Shown here: positions 7,858 through 16,595 of the stretch, in pieces | Layout of the letters: every line of letters begins with the position of its first letter | How positions within the stretch are numbered: position 1 is the stretch's first letter | Assembly (NCBI RefSeq): GCF_046292825.1 | Contig: NZ_JBKBQG010000001.1 | Coordinates: 62,001-126,000, forward strand | Reading direction: 5' to 3' | DNA length: 64,000 bases | From: Salinarimonas sp046292825 | GTDB lineage: Bacteria; Pseudomonadota; Alphaproteobacteria; Rhizobiales; Beijerinckiaceae | Translations under genes and position numbers: made by a program | The notes under the pieces: model-generated | Told to the model about the DNA's origin: nothing | Seen by the model: the letters and a program-made list of their open reading frames with translations, nothing else | Databases searched by the model: none

Positions 7858-9153
7858 TCAGCCTCGGAAGATGAAGGCCTGCCGGCCCACGCGGGATGGC
7901 GAATAGCTGTCCTCGAACGACCTGCGATAGACCCATTCCTCCCAATAGGCGTACAGGCGCACGAGGCGCATGAAGACGCCGTTGTAGAGGCCGAAGACGA
8001 GGAGATACGGCGCCACGGCGAGGATCGTCGCCCGATCGAAGCGCCGCGCCATCGCCGCCGCCATCGCGAAGGAGAGCGTGTCGAGGAGGAGGTAGACGAT
8101 CGCGACGAGGCCGAGCACGTAGAAGGCGCCGAGATCGAACACCACGAACAGCCAGGTCACGTAGACGGGGAAGACGAGCGTGAACAGGAGGTTCATCACC
8201 AGCCACTCGCATTGCTCGAAGGTCTCGAGCGGCGTGAAGCGGCGCGTCGCGGGCGAGAGCGCGTCGCGGAACTTGCGCAGCCGCGTGCGCACCGTGTCGC
8301 GATCCCAGCGGCGCCGCTGCCGCACGAGCGCGGCCGCATTCGCCGGCACGTCGGTGAAGCACCAGGAATGCGGCGCGAAGCGGATGCGCCAGCCCGCGCG
8401 CCGCAGCCGCAGCGTGAGGTCGAAATCCTCCCCCGGTCCCGGCACCATGATGCCGATCTGGTCCACGGCCGTGCGGCGGAAGGCGCCGAAGGCGCCCGAC
8501 GCGCACACCACCATGTCGAGCATGTCGACCGCCCGCTTGCCCATCGCGATCGAGACCGCGTATTCGATCGTCTGCAGGGCCGTGACCATCGAGGCGTCGC
8601 GGTTGCGCACCGCGATGGCGCCCGTCGTCGCGCCGACGCGCGGATCGACGAAGGGCTCGATCAGCCGCTCGATCGCGTCGCGGTCGTAGGAGCAATCCGC
8701 GTCGAGATTGACGACGATGTCGCCCGTCGAGAGCGTGAAGCCGAAATTGCACGAGGCGGCCTTGCCGCAGCGCACCTGATTGGCGAGCGCGATATCGATC
8801 CGGCCGTCGCGCGCGAGCTCGTTGATCATCGCGCGCATGCCGTCCGTCGAGCCGTCGTCGATGACGATGATCTCGTCGATCCGCCGGCTCTGCTCGCCGA
8901 GCGAGCGCAGGCACTTGGCCATCGCGTCGGCCTCGTTGTGCCCGGCGACGACGACGCTCACCCGCAGCGCGTCGAGGCGCTCGCGCTCGGCGGCGCTCGG
9001 CTCCGGGGACCTGCGCAGGGCGGCGAGGAACACGACGAGCGAGGAGAGGGTGTAGCGCGGCACCTCAAAGAGGAGCATGAACCAGAACATCGCGAGGAAG
9101 GCGGCGAGGTCGAGCTCCGAGAGCAGGATCAGCGGCGTCGCGGGCGCGCTCAT
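7858..9153 (-). CDS. Processive family-2 glycosyltransferase (polysaccharide synthase)
   Basis: A 431-aa membrane glycosyltransferase of the cellulose/hyaluronan/Alg8 synthase type. One N-terminal membrane segment is followed by a GT-A domain with the D,D,D,QxxRW signature: DD at 99-100, DAD at 151-153, GED at 241-243 and QRRRW at 279-283. About four C-terminal membrane segments follow. This signature marks processive polymerases that extrude a homopolymer through the membrane. The ATG at 9153 overlaps the stop of the TackOD1 gene (ATGA); the longer open frame upstream belongs to that gene in another frame. Confidence 0.9.
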   Translation of the reverse strand: MSAPATPLILLSELDLAAFLAMFWFMLLFEVPRYTLSSLVVFLAALRRSPEPSAAERERLDALRVSVVVAGHNEADAMAKCLRSLGEQSRRIDEIIVIDDGSTDGMRAMINELARDGRIDIALANQVRCGKAASCNFGFTLSTGDIVVNLDADCSYDRDAIERLIEPFVDPRVGATTGAIAVRNRDASMVTALQTIEYAVSIAMGKRAVDMLDMVVCASGAFGAFRRTAVDQIGIMVPGPGEDFDLTLRLRRAGWRIRFAPHSWCFTDVPANAAALVRQRRRWDRDTVRTRLRKFRDALSPATRRFTPLETFEQCEWLVMNLLFTLVFPVYVTWLFVVFDLGAFYVLGLVAIVYLLLDTLSFAMAAAMARRFDRATILAVAPYLLVFGLYNGVFMRLVRLYAYWEEWVYRRSFEDSYSPSRVGRQAFIFRG

Positions 9154-10475
9154 CGCGGTCGCGCCCCCTCGCGCAGGCGCCGGATCGCCACCTCGTCGAG
9201 CACCTCCCAGACGAGGCCGAGATCGGCCGAGAGCACCGCGCGCGCCCGCTCGGCGACCTGTGCCATGGCCACCTGCGCGCCCGCCTCGTCCGTGCGCGGC
9301 AACAGGACGAGGAAGCCCTCGCCCTCGCGTACCGGCAGGTCGACGCTGCGCAAGGCGCTCGCGAGCACGTCCTCCATCAGCCCGAGGCTCTCGCTCCACA
9401 GGCGCCGGTCCTGCGCGCGAATGGCCTCTTCATGGGCGAAGCTCAGCCGTGCGACCGTGAACGGCGTGCCGAATTCCTGCGTCTCGCGCCGGCAATGGCC
9501 GAGCAGCACGTCGAAGGCATCGGGCCCGGCCGGCAGCGCGCTCCGGCCTGCGCCCGCGAGGACGTGCTGGAGCCCCGCGGCGGTCGGCGCGTAGGAGTGC
9601 CAGGCCCGCACCGCGACCGCTTCCGCGCTCGAATGGGCCCCGCAATCCGTGCAGACGAAGCCGACGACCGGCTTGTCCGAGACGTGGCCGCAGGCGCCGC
9701 AGCGGGTGATCGAGCCCGGCTTATCGTAATCGAGCCCGATATGCAGGAGCTCCTTGTGGCATTTCGGGCATTCGAGCGCGCGGCCCGAGCGGAACTCGGA
9801 CAGAGGTCCGATATGGGCGCAGCGGAAATGGTGGACCGTCACCTCGTCCACGAGATTCGAGGACCGGCAGCGCGCGCATTCCTCGCGCACCACGAGCCGG
9901 GCGCAGGCGCAATGCGGGCAATGGTGGACGCGCTCGAAATAGGCGCGGTTGGCGAGGCCGGCATCGTGCAGCCGCTCGCCCGCCTCCGCCACCTCGCGGG
10001 CGGGCCAGGCGAAGGGATAGCTCACGAGATCGGGCGAGCCGCCGTCATAGGTCGCGATCAGCGCCTGGGTTCGCGAATACATGAAGGCGAGGAGCGTGTC
10101 GTCGAGGGCGCTCGCGTAGCGCGCGGACCGCGGCAGCTTGCGCAGCCGCGCCGCGATCGCCGCCGCGCGCTGCCAGGGGCTCTCGCCGGGGGCGAGCGGG
10201 CGGTCGATGCGCCGGTGACGATCCTCGACGAGGCTCACCACCGGCAGGAGCGGATCGGCGAAATCGTGCATGAGCTCGGTCAGCTCGCGCTCGGAGACGG
10301 GGGCCGTGAGCACCACGATCTCGGCCGTGGCGGAGGGGTCGAGGAGAAAGCCCGGCGGGCTCGCCCGCGTCGTGTCGGGGGCCGGGAAGGCGAGAAAGCG
10401 GAACGCGTCCGCGCGCGTGGAAGACCGCGTGATCTGCTGGTTCATGGATGAGGTCTCGTCCTCGGCGGCACGCAT
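9150..10475 (-). CDS. TackOD1 zinc-binding protein with degenerate GGDEF domain
   Basis: About 441 aa. The N-terminal half is a signalling-like module. A central zinc-rich TackOD1 (Thaumarchaeal output domain 1) segment follows at about residues 185-280, with CPHC, CARC, HHFRCAHIGP, CPKC, HIGLDYDKPG, CGAC and CTDC. The C-terminus aligns with GGDEF domains (VAELL-like helix, then EGEGFLVLLPRTDEAGA), but the catalytic GGDEF is replaced by EGEGF, so diguanylate cyclase activity is not expected. The start chosen has GAGAGG upstream. A GTG at 10535 overlapping the previous stop, and an ATG at 10445, are alternatives. It probably senses or relays a signal to the coupled synthase. Confidence 0.8.
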   Translation of the reverse strand: MRAAEDETSSMNQQITRSSTRADAFRFLAFPAPDTTRASPPGFLLDPSATAEIVVLTAPVSERELTELMHDFADPLLPVVSLVEDRHRRIDRPLAPGESPWQRAAAIAARLRKLPRSARYASALDDTLLAFMYSRTQALIATYDGGSPDLVSYPFAWPAREVAEAGERLHDAGLANRAYFERVHHCPHCACARLVVREECARCRSSNLVDEVTVHHFRCAHIGPLSEFRSGRALECPKCHKELLHIGLDYDKPGSITRCGACGHVSDKPVVGFVCTDCGAHSSAEAVAVRAWHSYAPTAAGLQHVLAGAGRSALPAGPDAFDVLLGHCRRETQEFGTPFTVARLSFAHEEAIRAQDRRLWSESLGLMEDVLASALRSVDLPVREGEGFLVLLPRTDEAGAQVAMAQVAERARAVLSADLGLVWEVLDEVAIRRLREGARPR

Positions 10476-10531
10476 CGCCGCCTCTCGGATGCCCGCTCGG
10501 GGCGGTTCTCGCGCGTCCACGCCGCGCGAGG

Positions 10532-10738
10532 TCACGCCGCCGGCGGCTTCCTCCGCGGCATGGTCGTCGGCACCCGACCGGCCGACGGCGCGGCGGCCCC
10601 GTCGCGTGGTCCGGGGCTCTCGTCCACGAAATGGGGGGAATAGGCGCGGTTGCGGCCGCTCTCGATCGGCGCCGGCCGGAACGGATCGTAGAGATACGCC
10701 TGCTGCTCGGCAGACGGCCGTCGATACGCGTCGCTCAT
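10532..10738 (-). CDS. Small hypothetical protein, first gene of the synthase operon
   Basis: A 68-aa proline- and arginine-rich, soluble-looking protein beginning MSDAYRRPSAEQQAYLYDPF. No family is recognised. The reading frame has a clear start: GAGAGGA lies about 7 nt before the ATG and the codon use matches the neighbours. Its stop overlaps a possible GTG start of the TackOD1 gene (GTGA), suggesting translational coupling. The longer open frame to 10996 includes unconvincing upstream sequence. Confidence 0.55.
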   Translation of the reverse strand: MSDAYRRPSAEQQAYLYDPFRPAPIESGRNRAYSPHFVDESPGPRDGAAAPSAGRVPTTMPRRKPPAA

Positions 10739-11039
10739 GGAGGTCCTCTCGAAGGGGATCGGCTCGAAACCGGAAGACGTCTGGCCGACGACACGGCGCG
10801 GCTGTTGTTGGTTAAATGTTCGTAAATAACCACGCGCTCGACAAGCAGTATTTTGGCAACCCATGCCGAACGAAAGCAGTTCCTGCTCTGTCTTCAGGGC
10901 GACGAAGAATAGCAACGCGGCTGCCGACGCAAGCGGCATGCGGCTCGCCCGGCCGGAAACGCCCCCTCGCCGACGGCCCTCGCTCATCCGAACCAATTGC
11001 CGTTCAGGATTGTTTATCTCTCGGGGTGGGGAGGATTCG
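10739..11039. promoter_or_regulatory. Divergent intergenic region with AT-rich inverted repeat
   Basis: About 300 nt separate the minus-strand synthase operon from a plus-strand membrane protein, so promoters for both should lie here. The region is locally AT-rich around 10808-10860. It holds an inverted repeat with arms GGTTA (10810-10814) and TAACC (10827-10831) around AT-rich sequence, a possible regulator site. No gene is supported. Confidence 0.4.
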
Positions 11040-11372
11040 ATGCTCTGGGTCGGCGTTGCCAGCGTCCTCTACGGGGTCTGCACGGGGCTCGTCGTCCTGC
11101 GCCTGCCGGCCTTGATCGTCGGCCTGGCGATCGTCGTGTGCGTCTACGGCATCGCCGTCGCGCTCTCCGGCGCGAGCGCCGCCGCGTCCCCGCTGAGCCT
11201 CCTTGCGATTCTCGTCGGCAGCCAGATCGGTTACGTCCTCGGCCTCTGCCTGCGCGCGGCCCTCGCGGCGCTCGGGGGCGAAGACGAGGCCGCCCGCCGG
11301 CCCGAAGGCGGCTCCCCGCGCGACCAAAGCCCGAGCAAGCCCCCGCGCGCCGACCCGTGGCGCAGCCGCTAG
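11040..11372 (+). CDS. Small membrane protein of unknown function
   Basis: A 110-aa protein with three probable membrane helices (residues ~3-20, 25-42 and 50-72) and a charged, proline-rich cytoplasmic tail (RRPEGGSPRDQSPSKPPR). No family is recognised. The start at 11040 is supported by GGGGAGGA 5 nt upstream; the open frame to 10863 lacks a ribosome-binding site. It is divergent from the synthase operon and converges on the alcohol dehydrogenase gene with 4 nt between stops. Confidence 0.65.
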   Translation: MLWVGVASVLYGVCTGLVVLRLPALIVGLAIVVCVYGIAVALSGASAAASPLSLLAILVGSQIGYVLGLCLRAALAALGGEDEAARRPEGGSPRDQSPSKPPRADPWRSR

Positions 11373-11376
11373 AGCC

Positions 11377-12528
11377 TCACCACGCCGCGCGGTAGATCGC
11401 CGTCGCGTCCGCGAGCGTCACCGGGCGCGGGTTGTTCACGAGAAGCCGCGTCTGCGCCATCGCGTCCTGCGCGAGCATGCCGATCGCGTTCTCGGGGACG
11501 CCCACGTCGCGCAGGCGCGGCGGCAGGTCGAGGCGCGCGCACAAGGCCTCGAGCCGGTCGACGAGCGCCTGCGCGTCTTCGGGGCAATCGGCGAAGGCGC
11601 AGGGCGCGAGCGCGGCATAGGCGTCGGCGCAGGCCGGGAGATTGAACCGCATCACATGGGTGAGCACGAGCGCGTTCGAGAGCCCGTGCGGGATGCCGAA
11701 ATGCCCGCCGAGCGGATAAGCGAGTGCGTGCACCGCCGCCACCGGAGAATTTGCGAAGGCCTGCCCCGCGAGCATCGAGCCGAGCAGCATGTCCGCGCGC
11801 GCCGCGCGATCGCCCCCGTCCGCCACCGCCCGCTCGATCGCCCCGCCGAGGAGCCGCAATGCCTCGCGGGCGAGCGCCTTCGAGACGGGGTTCGCGTTGG
11901 GGCTCGTCGAGGTGAACGCCTCGATCGCGTGGACCATGGCGTCGACCCCCGTCGCGGCCGTGATCGCGGGCGGCAGGCCGAGCGTCAGGTCGGGGTCGAG
12001 GAGGGCGATGTCGGGCAGGAGAAGGGGCGAGACGACCCCCTTCTTCTCGTGCGCGCCGGTCGTCAGGATCGCGATCGGGGTGACCTCCGAGCCCGTGCCC
12101 GCGGTGGTCGGCGCGAGCAGGAGCGGCAGGCGCGGCCCCTTCGCGAGACCCACGCCATAGGCCTCCGCGAGCGCCTCCCCGGAGCCCGCGACGAGCGCGA
12201 TCACCTTGGCGACGTCGAGCGGCGAGCCGCCGCCCAGCCCGACGATGCCCGTCGCCTCGTGCGCCTTCGCCGCGGCCACGCCGTCGGCCACGAGCGCCTC
12301 GGGCGGATCGGCGGTCACCGGATCGAACACGGATGCCGCGATCCCGGCCTGCGCGAGCGCGTCGAGCGCCGGCTGCACCAGCCCCGCGCGCAGAAGGCCG
12401 ACATCGGTCACGACGAGCACGCGCGGCCCCAGCCGCTCGGCGGCGAGCGCGCCGATGCGCGCGATCGCGCCTGCGCCGAAGACGATCCGCGGGGTGGTGG
12501 CGAAGACGAAGGGCGCCATCGTGCTCAT
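11377..12528 (-). CDS. Iron-containing alcohol dehydrogenase
   Basis: A 383-aa group III NAD(P)-dependent alcohol dehydrogenase. It shows the family signatures GGGSPLDVAKVIA (nucleotide binding) and TTAGTGSEVTPIAIL, the metal-ligand His of VHALAYPLGGHFGIPHG, and a C-terminal TRLLVNNPRPVT. The ATG overlaps the stop of the 3-hydroxyisobutyrate dehydrogenase gene by 4 nt, so the two are co-translated. A substrate such as a hydroxyacid semialdehyde or short-chain alcohol is possible but not shown. Confidence 0.92.
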   Translation of the reverse strand: MSTMAPFVFATTPRIVFGAGAIARIGALAAERLGPRVLVVTDVGLLRAGLVQPALDALAQAGIAASVFDPVTADPPEALVADGVAAAKAHEATGIVGLGGGSPLDVAKVIALVAGSGEALAEAYGVGLAKGPRLPLLLAPTTAGTGSEVTPIAILTTGAHEKKGVVSPLLLPDIALLDPDLTLGLPPAITAATGVDAMVHAIEAFTSTSPNANPVSKALAREALRLLGGAIERAVADGGDRAARADMLLGSMLAGQAFANSPVAAVHALAYPLGGHFGIPHGLSNALVLTHVMRFNLPACADAYAALAPCAFADCPEDAQALVDRLEALCARLDLPPRLRDVGVPENAIGMLAQDAMAQTRLLVNNPRPVTLADATAIYRAAW

Positions 12529-13415
12529 CCCTCGCGCGAGAGCCCGCGCAGCATCTCGACGATCGCCGAGAAGTCGCGCCCGCCATGCCCCTCGCCCGAG
12601 AACAGGGCGTAGAGCTGCGCCGCCTGCGCGCCGAGCGGCGTCGTCGCGCCGGCCGCGAGCGCGGCTTCCTGCGCGAGCCGCAGGTCCTTGAGCATCAGAT
12701 CGGCGGCGAAGCCCGGCCTGTAGCCGTTGTTCGCGGGCGATGTCGGCACCGGGCCCGGCACCGGGCAATAGGTGGTGAGCGACCAGCATTGGCCCGACGA
12801 GGTCGAGGCGACGTCGAACAGAGCCTGATGCGAGAGCCCGAGCTTCTCGGCGAGGGCGAAGGCTTCCGACACGCCGATCATCGAGATGCCGAGGATCATG
12901 TTGTTGCAGATCTTCGCGGCCTGCCCGGAGCCCGCCTCGCCGCAATGGACGATCTTCTTGCCCATCGCCTCGAGCACGGGCTTGCCCGCCGCGAAAGCCT
13001 CCGCCGATCCGCCGACCATGAAGGTGAGGGTCGCCGCCGCCGCCCCGCCGACGCCGCCCGAGACCGGCGCGTCGAGGAAGCGGCAGCCCGCCTCGTCCGC
13101 CATCTTGGCCGCCGCGCGCGCGCTCTCGACGTCGATCGTCGAGCTGTCGACGAAGAGCGTGCCCGCGCCCGCCGCCGGGAGCACGTCGGCGAGCACCGCC
13201 TTCACGTGGCGCCCGGCCGGCAGCATGGTGACGACGATCTCGGCGCCCGCGACCGCCGCCCGCGCGCTCTCGACGACCGCGACGCCCGCCGCGCGCGCCG
13301 CCTCCTGCGCGGCCGGCACGAGGTCGAAGCCCTGCACCGCATGGCCGGCCTTCACGAGATTGGCGGCCATCGGCCCGCCCATATTGCCGAGCCCGACGAA
13401 TCCGATCCGCGCCAT
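12525..13415 (-). CDS. mmsB: 3-hydroxyisobutyrate dehydrogenase
   Basis: A 296-aa NAD-dependent dehydrogenase of valine catabolism, oxidising 3-hydroxyisobutyrate to methylmalonate semialdehyde. Signatures are the Rossmann motif GFVGLGNMGGPMAANL at residue 5, the substrate loop FLDAPVSGGVGGA, the catalytic Lys region GQAAKICNNM, and the MmsB-type insert NNGYRPGFAADLMLKDL. It belongs to the beta-hydroxyacid dehydrogenase family and matches MmsB best. GGAGG lies upstream of the start. An Fe-alcohol dehydrogenase is coupled downstream. Confidence 0.9.
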   Translation of the reverse strand: MARIGFVGLGNMGGPMAANLVKAGHAVQGFDLVPAAQEAARAAGVAVVESARAAVAGAEIVVTMLPAGRHVKAVLADVLPAAGAGTLFVDSSTIDVESARAAAKMADEAGCRFLDAPVSGGVGGAAAATLTFMVGGSAEAFAAGKPVLEAMGKKIVHCGEAGSGQAAKICNNMILGISMIGVSEAFALAEKLGLSHQALFDVASTSSGQCWSLTTYCPVPGPVPTSPANNGYRPGFAADLMLKDLRLAQEAALAAGATTPLGAQAAQLYALFSGEGHGGRDFSAIVEMLRGLSREG

Positions 13416-13426
13416 CGTGTCCTCCC

Positions 13427-13810
13427 TCACTTCTTCGTTCTGTGCCGCGCCCGCCACTCCACGAGGAGCGCGCCCGCGAGCGCGAAGCCGTAGAGCCACA
13501 GCATCCACGACCCGAAGACCTTGTCGAGGCCCCGTTCCAGTGCGGGAAAGAACACGCCCACATGGGACGCCACCGCCGCCATCCAGAGGAGCCCCGGCAC
13601 GGCGAGAAGCGCCATCGCCCGGCTCGCCTCGCGCGCGTCGCGGCCGGCGAGGCGCGGCGAGAGGAGGCCGAGCACGAGCCCGATCAGCGCGCCCGCGGTG
13701 AAATTGACCTGGAACGCCCGCCGCGTCTCGAGGAAGAAATATTCTCCCCACGCGGCGAAGACGAGATGCAGGACGGCCGCGAGCGCGCAGCCGACGAGGA
13801 GCGGGCGCAT
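13427..13810 (-). CDS. Four-helix membrane protein of unknown function
   Basis: A 127-aa integral membrane protein with four predicted helices and polar loops (GEYFFLETRRAFQVNFTAG, RLAGRDAREASRA). No function is recognised. It lies 14 nt after leuB and 11 nt before mmsB on the same strand, so it is probably co-transcribed with both. The start at 13810 fits the first membrane segment. Confidence 0.65.
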   Translation of the reverse strand: MRPLLVGCALAAVLHLVFAAWGEYFFLETRRAFQVNFTAGALIGLVLGLLSPRLAGRDAREASRAMALLAVPGLLWMAAVASHVGVFFPALERGLDKVFGSWMLWLYGFALAGALLVEWRARHRTKK

Positions 13811-13824
13811 GGACGCTCGGATCG

Positions 13825-14928
<1,104 letters not shown>

Positions 14929-15070
14929 GCGCGTCGTCCGATCTCGATTTGCGATGGGGAGCCTTGTGGCGAAATGTCGGGCAGGGGGCAAGGGGGGGAA
15001 GTCCCTCCCCGGAGGGCTATGGAGTGCACGCATCGGCGTCCGTGCCTGCGTTCGACGAAGCGGTGCGGCC

Positions 15071-15336
15071 GCTCTCCTTCCCCTGAGAGTTTGTAAATCT
15101 TTTGCCGAGTACCCCACCGCCGTCATTCCGGGGCGCGAAGCGAGCCCGGAACCCAGAACCCCGACCTTGGATGAGCAGCCTATAGGCTGCGTCCTTCGAG
15201 GTGTCCATGGTTTAGGGTTGTGCAGCGAGCGCGCATGCGCGCTCGAACGATCGTCGGGAGTCTGGGTTCCGGGCTCGCTTCGCGCCCCGGAATGACGGCA
15301 GGGGATAGATTTTCAAACTCTGAGGGGAAGGAGAGC
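15071..15336. repeat. Large imperfect palindromic intergenic element
   Basis: A 39-bp perfect inverted repeat has arms 15119-15157 (starting GCCGTCATTCCGGGGCGCG) and 15261-15299. It is extended by matching outer arms (15071-15100 against 15306-15336, few mismatches). The 100-nt centre holds two further perfect palindromes: 16 bp at 15175-15190 and 20 bp at 15226-15245. The GTCATTCCGGGGCGCGAAGCG...GAACCCAG layout is a familiar type of dispersed intergenic repeat in Hyphomicrobiales. It encodes no protein and could form a cruciform or a strong transcript hairpin. Confidence 0.85.
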
Positions 15337-15507
15337 GGCGGCGCTAGATGCATCGATCCCATGCGCAAATGGCGATGTGTGAATCTCGGAGCCCCGGGGG
15401 GGGTGGCCTCCGCGGCGGAGCCGAAGGAGGTCGGGTGGGGTCAGAGGCTTGAAGGATCATCCCGACCAGGCCCCACCCGGCCTTTCTCGCTCACGCTCGA
15501 AAGTCCA

Positions 15508-15526
15508 CCCTCCCCTACGGGGAGGG
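15508..15526 (+). repeat. Short perfect hairpin CCCTCCCC-TAC-GGGGAGGG
   Basis: An 8-bp GC stem with a 3-nt loop, about 90 nt before the SDR start codon. It resembles the small CCCTCCCC...GGGGAGGG palindromes scattered in GC-rich alphaproteobacterial genomes. No T-run follows, so terminator function is doubtful. Confidence 0.5.
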
Positions 15527-15617
15527 ATTCCCCCGTGCGCTCCTGCCCGTTCCCCCCGCACCCCCCGCCGCGCTAGTCTCCCCCGCGACACGAACACGAC
15601 GCAGGGAGGCGCGCGCC

Positions 15618-16367
15618 ATGGGCAGGATCGCTTTGGTGACCGGGGCGGGGACGGGGATCGGGCGGGCGGCGGCGCTCGCGCTCGCGCAGGACGGTTGGGA
15701 TCTCGCGCTCGCCGGGCGGCGGCTCGAGCCGATCGAGGCGGTGGCGCAGGAGGCGCGCGCGCTCGGACGCACCGCGATCGCGGTGCCGACGGACGTCGCC
15801 GACGAGGGCTCGGTCGCGGCCCTCTTCGCCCGCGTCGAGGAGGCCTACGGGCGGCTCGACCTCCTCTTCAACAATGCCGGCACGAGCCCGCGCGCCGTCG
15901 ACATCGACGAGCTGTCCGTCGCCGAATGGCGCGCGGCGGTCGACGTCAATCTCACGGGCGCCTTCCTGTGCGCGCGCGAGGCCTTTCGCGTGATGAAGCG
16001 GCAGAGCCCCAAGGGCGGGCGGATCATCAACAACGGCTCGATCTCGGCGACCACGCCGCGGCCGCGATCGGCGCCCTACACGGCGACCAAGCACGCGATC
16101 GCCGGGCTCACCAAGACGCTCGCCCTCGACGGCCGCCCCCACGACATCGCGGTGGGCCAGATCGACGTCGGCAATGCGGAGACGCCGCTCGCGAGCCGCA
16201 TCGGCCAAGGCGTACCCCAGGCGGACGGCTCGATCCGCGCCGAGCCGATGATGGACGTCGCCCATGTCGGCCGAGCCGTCGCCCACATGGCGAGCCTGCC
16301 GCCGGAGGCGAACGTCCTGTTCATGACGGTGATGGCGACGAAGATGCCGTTCGTCGGTCGCGGCTGA
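15618..16367 (+). CDS. SDR-family NAD(P)-dependent oxidoreductase
   Basis: A 249-aa classical short-chain dehydrogenase. The nucleotide-binding motif TGAGTGIG is at residues 8-15, NNAGT follows, and the catalytic Ser (NGSIS) and YTATK complete the active site. The late motif usually reading PG is IDVGNAETPL, as in a subgroup of uncharacterised SDRs. The substrate is unknown. AGGGAGG 8 nt before the ATG supports the start. It lies alone between a repeat-rich region and the exopolysaccharide region. Confidence 0.88.
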   Translation: MGRIALVTGAGTGIGRAAALALAQDGWDLALAGRRLEPIEAVAQEARALGRTAIAVPTDVADEGSVAALFARVEEAYGRLDLLFNNAGTSPRAVDIDELSVAEWRAAVDVNLTGAFLCAREAFRVMKRQSPKGGRIINNGSISATTPRPRSAPYTATKHAIAGLTKTLALDGRPHDIAVGQIDVGNAETPLASRIGQGVPQADGSIRAEPMMDVAHVGRAVAHMASLPPEANVLFMTVMATKMPFVGRG

Positions 16368-16397
16368 GCGGGCGCCGGAGCCCTCCGGGCAAGTACG

Positions 16398-16415
16398 TGT
16401 TGCTGCGACGCAACA
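16398..16415. promoter_or_regulatory. Palindromic site A, TGTTGC-N6-GCAACA
   Basis: Perfect 6-bp arms TGTTGC/GCAACA separated by TGCGAC, about 180 nt before the exopolysaccharide priming transferase. The same 18-bp layout recurs at 18117, 31137 and (one mismatch) 37674, each in an intergenic region of the polysaccharide genes. This suggests a shared regulator site; the regulator is unknown. Confidence 0.6.
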
Positions 16416-16534
16416 ACCCCGCGCCGTCGTGCGGCGTCCTTACTTGGGCGACCCCTTCTTCGTTGCTTTACGTTGGGCGTCTCGCTAGCGTCCGAGGGCT
16501 GGGCGAGGAAGCCGTAAACCGTAACGAAAATGAG

Positions 16535-16550
16535 CCATTGATAACAATGG
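16535..16550. promoter_or_regulatory. Inverted repeat CCATTG-ATAA-CAATGG near the priming transferase start
   Basis: Perfect 6-bp arms with a 4-nt spacer, 25-45 nt before the candidate start codons of the downstream glycosylphosphotransferase. It lies in an AT-richer patch (TAAACCGTAACGAAAATGAG). Its position suits an operator or a leader hairpin affecting translation; no function is proven. Confidence 0.4.
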
Positions 16551-16595
16551 GCGTGACGCGTTAACGGATCGTTGATGTCGCAGCGGGGCACTCCC

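Larger units (their letters stand above)
14929..15617. other. Long noncoding stretch between leuB and the SDR gene
   Basis: About 690 nt without a credible gene. It contains the leuB upstream region, the large palindromic element at 15071-15336, G/C-rich inverted segments around 15395-15480 (GGTCGGGTGGGGTC against GGCCCCACCCGGCC), and a short hairpin at 15508-15526. The open frames here are short and reflect high GC. It looks like a landing site for non-coding repeat elements. Confidence 0.6.

Noticed and set aside
11377..13563. 728-codon open frame joining the alcohol dehydrogenase to upstream sequence
   Set aside because: The extension overlaps mmsB in another frame; the coupled ATG at 12528 is the real start, so there is no fusion.
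15071..15336. Insertion sequence or MITE ends
   Set aside because: There is an inverted repeat but no transposase and no clear target-site duplication; recorded as a dispersed palindromic repeat instead.
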